Part shown: positions 59,971 to 62,793 of the stretch, piece after piece
How positions within the stretch are numbered: the stretch's first letter is position 1
How the letters are laid out: the number at the start of each line of letters is the position of its first letter
Virus record (IMG/VR): IMGVR_UViG_3300035659_000011
Coordinates: 1 to 62,793 of that record
From: a virus
DNA length: 62,793 nucleotides
Reading direction: 5' to 3' (one strand)
Program-made: the position numbers and the translations under genes
The notes under the pieces: generated by a model
The model's input: only the letters and a program-made list of their open reading frames with translations
What the model was told of the DNA's origin: nothing
The model's database searches: none

Positions 59971-60583
59971 TATTCATCCTATTTGGAGTCCAATTTGTTT
60001 TCCAGTGATCATCGGTCTTCACATGAGATTTTCTAACCCATTTTGCCATATTAATGCTCATTTTATCAATTAGAAATTCATCTGTGCTCCTTACAACATA
60101 GCCTTCAATTTCGTTGCCAAATGCTGACGTTGTTGGCACTTTAAACGCAGGATCAAATGGTCCTCTCTGCAAAATCGGTACATATTGCAGTCCAAATTCG
60201 TTACAAATTTTGATAGTGTCATCTACTGATAAGAAAACATTTCTCTCTAAGTCGATTACTGCAAACACATAGAAAAACGTAGACAACTTATCATAGAAAA
60301 TGCTATGCTTAGCAAAGACATTTTCTCCCACAATTTGAATGTATTCCGGTATTTTCCACGCTATTTGAGCATGAAGTGCTTTAATCCATGACTGAGATGG
60401 ATGATGCGTAGATTCTTCACTTCTTGCATGACATCTGTCTGATTTCAACGATGTACATTCTCCGTCGAGTTTCTCTGTATAAATTACGCCCTTGCCTATC
60501 AAACACTGATCATTCTCAAGTATCTCGTCGTCATCTGAGATACCCTCAGAATTAGGAAGGTGTCTAGTCCTTGGGTACTTAAT
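59957..60583 (-). CDS. RNA ligase family protein, probably using an AUU start
   Basis: The ligase nucleotidyl motif is YTEKLDGECTSL (Lys-x-Asp-Gly). Motif III is near IVGENVFAKHS, and IV is FGNEIEGYVVR. The N-terminal family block KYPRTRHLPNSEGISDDDEI lies upstream of any ATG, GTG or usable TTG. A TGAGG site is eight bases before an ATT codon (60583) that would start (I)KYPRTRHLP. The enzyme (208 aa) would repair RNA breaks, together with the kinase at 19732. A shorter product from TTG 60502 would lack the conserved N-terminus. Confidence 0.75.
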   Translation of the reverse strand: MKYPRTRHLPNSEGISDDDEILENDQCLIGKGVIYTEKLDGECTSLKSDRCHARSEESTHHPSQSWIKALHAQIAWKIPEYIQIVGENVFAKHSIFYDKLSTFFYVFAVIDLERNVFLSVDDTIKICNEFGLQYVPILQRGPFDPAFKVPTTSAFGNEIEGYVVRSTDEFLIDKMSINMAKWVRKSHVKTDDHWKTNWTPNRMNNGTH

Positions 60584-60588
60584 AGAGT

Positions 60589-60828
60589 CTACCTCAATCT
60601 CAATATTCTACAGATCTTTGACCACAAACTTATCGATCTTAATTGCGTAGAATCTTCAGCATCTCTACGCCATTTCCTTATGACATACCAGTAATCTTTA
60701 CATCGTCTACGAAAATTCTTATAAGGACCGAAGTACAATTTCTTACCATTCATTTCAACGATAAGAAAGTTATCTTTCGCATATATATAATCAGCAGAAT
60801 TCAGATCGATATTTCGAATTCTACTCAA
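60589..60828 (-). CDS. hypothetical protein, 79 aa
   Basis: The product contains a compact region FLIVEMNGKKLYFGPYKNFR and DYWYVIRKWRRDAED. The start is a TTG, and the last 15 residues (RSISLWSKICRILRLR) look unlike a natural end, so the annotated C-terminus may be affected by a frameshift. The function is unknown. Confidence 0.5.
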   Translation of the reverse strand: MSRIRNIDLNSADYIYAKDNFLIVEMNGKKLYFGPYKNFRRRCKDYWYVIRKWRRDAEDSTQLRSISLWSKICRILRLR

Positions 60829-61156
60829 TTTCTTTTATCTCGATATTCAAATGTTTCATCAACCATTCTGCTACTAAATGTCTATGACAAAACTTTCCAG
60901 ACTTTTCCCAACACAAAATTACAGCATCTTCACCAAGCTCTTCAAACACTTGCTTCGGATCCAACTCATCTAACACTTCTTTTTGATACTGCAATTTATA
61001 GAACTCTTCATCACCATCTAGTTTGTACTTCTTGAAAAACCAATACTTGGGTGCTAACTTTTTGTACTGACGACCTGTGAACCAATCAGGAGCTTTTGCA
61101 GCAATCGATACAGCTTGTGGATGTTTTGAAGATTTTGCATAGTATGAAGTCTGCAT
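60821..61156 (-). CDS. DUF488-like protein
   Basis: The C-terminal CWEKSGKFCHRHLVAEWL matches the Cys and CHR motif of the DUF488 family. The N-terminal part is consistent (ISIAAKAPDWFTGRQY). DUF488 proteins are of uncertain function and common in phages. Confidence 0.8.
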   Translation of the reverse strand: MQTSYYAKSSKHPQAVSIAAKAPDWFTGRQYKKLAPKYWFFKKYKLDGDEEFYKLQYQKEVLDELDPKQVFEELGEDAVILCWEKSGKFCHRHLVAEWLMKHLNIEIKEIE

Positions 61157-61166
61157 ATATCAATCT

Positions 61167-61919
61167 CTATAATTTTGTCAATTTTCGATTTTTTATTCCT
61201 TCTTCAGAAACTAACACATGTTCATTGTAATAAGCTACAAGCGCAGCATCTCCACCCTCAACCCACAATTTATTCTTAGCCTGCCAACCCTCACCCATAT
61301 TCTTAAGTTTCTCTTCAGTCCAATGCCCTTTATACTTTTTAATAAATTGCTGAATAGAGCGTTGTTCATAATGATAAAGTCTCAAGCTTGGATCAAACAC
61401 ACTATTTACTTTACCATTCCAGAATCCCCAATGATTGCCTTGACAAATTCCAATGAGTCCTGTGAGATTTACTATTGCTTTATCATTAGAATACTTGAGC
61501 TCCCAAGGATCATGGTATGTGATACGTTCAATAGGATTTTCAATATTAAGATCTAATACAGTAGGTCGCATAAACGTGCCATGTGAATAAATCTGTTGTA
61601 AAGTACCAGCTCGCATACATGATGCTCGCACATCACCATCTAAAAATTCGTCAGCATCAGCATTAACAGCCCATACACATTCAAGATTTCTAAGAGTACA
61701 GTCCATAGCATATACCCATTCAGACTGTTTATAAGTCTGTTCAGGTATACTTATAATAAAAACAGTGTCACTTTGAATAGATCTTAAATACTCTAACGTG
61801 CCATCTGTACTACCATTATCTTGAATAATCGTATAATCAAATCGAAATATATGATAATCTATCCACTGCTTTATAATATCTATCTCATCTTTGCATAATA
61901 ATGTTAATCCTATCTTCAT
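61167..61919 (-). CDS. family 2-like glycosyltransferase
   Basis: ATG 61919 follows AGGAGTTGAT, so I prefer it to an earlier frame start. MKIGLTLLCKDEIDIIKQWI, a QDNGSTDGTLEYL donor loop and AVNADADEFLDG (DxD-like) give the GT2 pattern. A His/Trp-rich segment (HYEQRSIQQF) follows. The acceptor is unknown. It could modify host surface sugars or phage DNA. Confidence 0.85.
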   Translation of the reverse strand: MKIGLTLLCKDEIDIIKQWIDYHIFRFDYTIIQDNGSTDGTLEYLRSIQSDTVFIISIPEQTYKQSEWVYAMDCTLRNLECVWAVNADADEFLDGDVRASCMRAGTLQQIYSHGTFMRPTVLDLNIENPIERITYHDPWELKYSNDKAIVNLTGLIGICQGNHWGFWNGKVNSVFDPSLRLYHYEQRSIQQFIKKYKGHWTEEKLKNMGEGWQAKNKLWVEGGDAALVAYYNEHVLVSEEGIKNRKLTKL

Positions 61920-61920
61920 A

Positions 61921-62616
61921 TCAACTCCTAATTGCTGGTGAATGTATTGCAAGACATTGGAAACATATTGAGTATACAGCATTATAACAATTCATTGCAA
62001 CACTTTCCCATTTGTCAAGAAGTGCAACGTGTTCTTCAGATATGTGTCCTATAGATACTTTGCCTCGGTAATCTCCGCAACACATTCTCAGATGTCCATA
62101 ATAGTTAACTACCATCTCTACTCGAGACGGACGAACGCAACCTCCCGCTAATAAATGACACTGATCATACATAGTTATACGATTATCATGAGGAGCCCAA
62201 CTCGCTGTCATATTAGGATAGATCTTACATAGAGTTTGAAAATGCTGCATATCTTTTTCTTCATAAACGCTAACACATACACGATTGAACTTCTTGATAT
62301 GATCATCAGAGAGGTTATGGAGTAGAAATCCATTAGTCCACAAAATAAATTTAGCTTCTGGCAGAGCCTCCATCACAGTCTGCATTCTATCTGGGTAGAG
62401 GCATGGATCATTATAATAGTGGAATGCAATCTCTCCGACAAATCCCCTAACTATTACTGATTTAGCAAAGTGTATGATCTCGTCATCAGTCATCGGATTT
62501 TTAGATTCTCGATCAGGATATCGGAGAGGATCATTGATTGGACACCACAGATGTTTACTTGATAAATTACAAGCAGACCCTATCTCGAAACTTAAGAATC
62601 GCAAATCTTTAATCAT
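61921..62616 (-). CDS. radical-SAM/SPASM-like protein with altered Cys motif
   Basis: FEIGSACNLSSKHLWCPIND resembles the radical-SAM start but with Cys-x8-Cys spacing, so Fe-S binding is uncertain. The middle has a TIM-barrel-like pattern (EAKFILWTNGFLL). The C-terminal GGCVRPSRVEMVVNYYGHLR then MCCGDYRG and CFQCLA fit a SPASM-type Cys cluster. It is followed with one base between by the GT2 gene, so a joint modification pathway is possible. Confidence 0.65.
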   Translation of the reverse strand: MIKDLRFLSFEIGSACNLSSKHLWCPINDPLRYPDRESKNPMTDDEIIHFAKSVIVRGFVGEIAFHYYNDPCLYPDRMQTVMEALPEAKFILWTNGFLLHNLSDDHIKKFNRVCVSVYEEKDMQHFQTLCKIYPNMTASWAPHDNRITMYDQCHLLAGGCVRPSRVEMVVNYYGHLRMCCGDYRGKVSIGHISEEHVALLDKWESVAMNCYNAVYSICFQCLAIHSPAIRS

Positions 62617-62624
62617 ATTGACTC

Positions 62625-62759
62625 TTATTGTTTGACTTTTTTGACTTTACGTTTACTAAACTGTCGTCGTGTACTATTCACAGGCACAGTAACACCTGTA
62701 AATCCAGCTCTACCTGGTGCCAAACTATCAGGATGATCACCGCATCCAGACTTATCCAT
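62625..62759 (-). CDS. small basic protein, 44 aa
   Basis: ATG 62759 has an AGGAGATACA site. The product starts MDKSGCGDHPDSLAPGRAGF and ends in a strongly basic tail (RRQFSKRKVKKVKQ). The tail suggests nucleic-acid binding. It lies near the window edge; the function is unknown. Confidence 0.55.
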   Translation of the reverse strand: MDKSGCGDHPDSLAPGRAGFTGVTVPVNSTRRQFSKRKVKKVKQ

Positions 62760-62793
62760 TGTATCTCCTGAATCTTGACCTACTTGAAATGGT

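Noticed and set aside
60589-60640. Continuation of the 60589-60828 gene into a different reading frame
   Set aside because: An alternative end (KIDKFVVKDL) exists in another frame, but a TGA just upstream prevents reading it without a frameshift, so it is only noted.
1-62793. CRISPR array
   Set aside because: No regularly spaced repeats of 25-40 bases were seen; the only tandem repeat is the 20-base pair at 57180-57221.

Overview
This window is a stretch of a large tailed-phage genome, very probably a jumbo phage. Every gene I can support lies on the minus strand, packed tightly with many ATGA-type stop/start overlaps, in AT-rich DNA. The gene content is viral: a replisome (DNA polymerase III alpha in two pieces, primase, XPD/DinG-type helicase, ligase, 5'-3' and 3'-5' exonucleases, SbcCD, RecA, single-strand binding protein, RuvC) plus nucleotide metabolism, homing elements and many small orphan proteins. 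The standard code is used, since TAA, TAG and TGA all end genes. The host cannot be named from the sequence. A B12-dependent ribonucleotide reductase, a SpoVG homologue and Ycf46/Ycf35-like proteins only hint at bacteria that carry those families.

Layout in coordinates (transcription runs right to left). 1-5100: orphan proteins, SpoVG and a large internally duplicated protein. 5200-12150: a sigma-like factor, ATP-dependent ligase, SbcC, a RlaP-type nucleotidyltransferase and a GIY-YIG nuclease. 12160-17500: a Ycf46-like AAA+ ATPase interrupted by a LAGLIDADG intein, Zn mini-proteins, a Nudix hydrolase and a DUF1257 (Ycf35)/DUF2997-like pair. 17500-23500: dCTP deaminase, SbcD, polynucleotide kinase, dUTPase and class II ribonucleotide reductase. 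23580-28300: TnpB, a second GIY-YIG nuclease and RuvC. 28360-31730: RecA, gp32-like SSB and an unknown protein. 31780-37530: DNA polymerase III alpha as two genes with a mini-intein, separated by a collagen-like gene and an orphan. 37560-42730: a thymidylate-synthase-superfamily enzyme with a dCMP-hydroxymethylase-like signature, HU, flap exonuclease, metallopeptidase and SLOG protein, then a structured RNA. 42740-49730: helicase, DEDDh exonuclease, glycosyltransferase, MazG-like enzyme, NusG, sigma factor and primase. 49768-50140 is the longest gene-free stretch. 50200-56470: NadD-like enzyme, a group I intron, HD and tyrosine-phosphatase-like enzymes, and a two-gene carboxy(nor)spermidine pathway. 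56520-57000: four tRNAs. 57200-62790: an unusual TnpB, metallophosphoesterase, RNA ligase, DUF488, glycosyltransferase 2 and a radical-SAM/SPASM-like protein.

Functionally the phage appears to make and repair its own DNA, reshape the dNTP pool (NrdJ, Dcd, Dut, MazG-like, TS/HMase), control transcription (two sigma-like proteins, NusG, a repeated promoter motif) and repair RNA (kinase, ligase, tRNAs). It also carries several selfish elements: two inteins, one group I intron, two GIY-YIG genes and two tnpB genes. The most unusual items are the polyamine operon, the split polymerase with a duplicated palm segment, the three-way-junction RNA at 42027-42105, the Ycf46/Ycf35-like module, the dCMP-type Asp in the TS-family enzyme, and a 23-nt promoter motif found three times.
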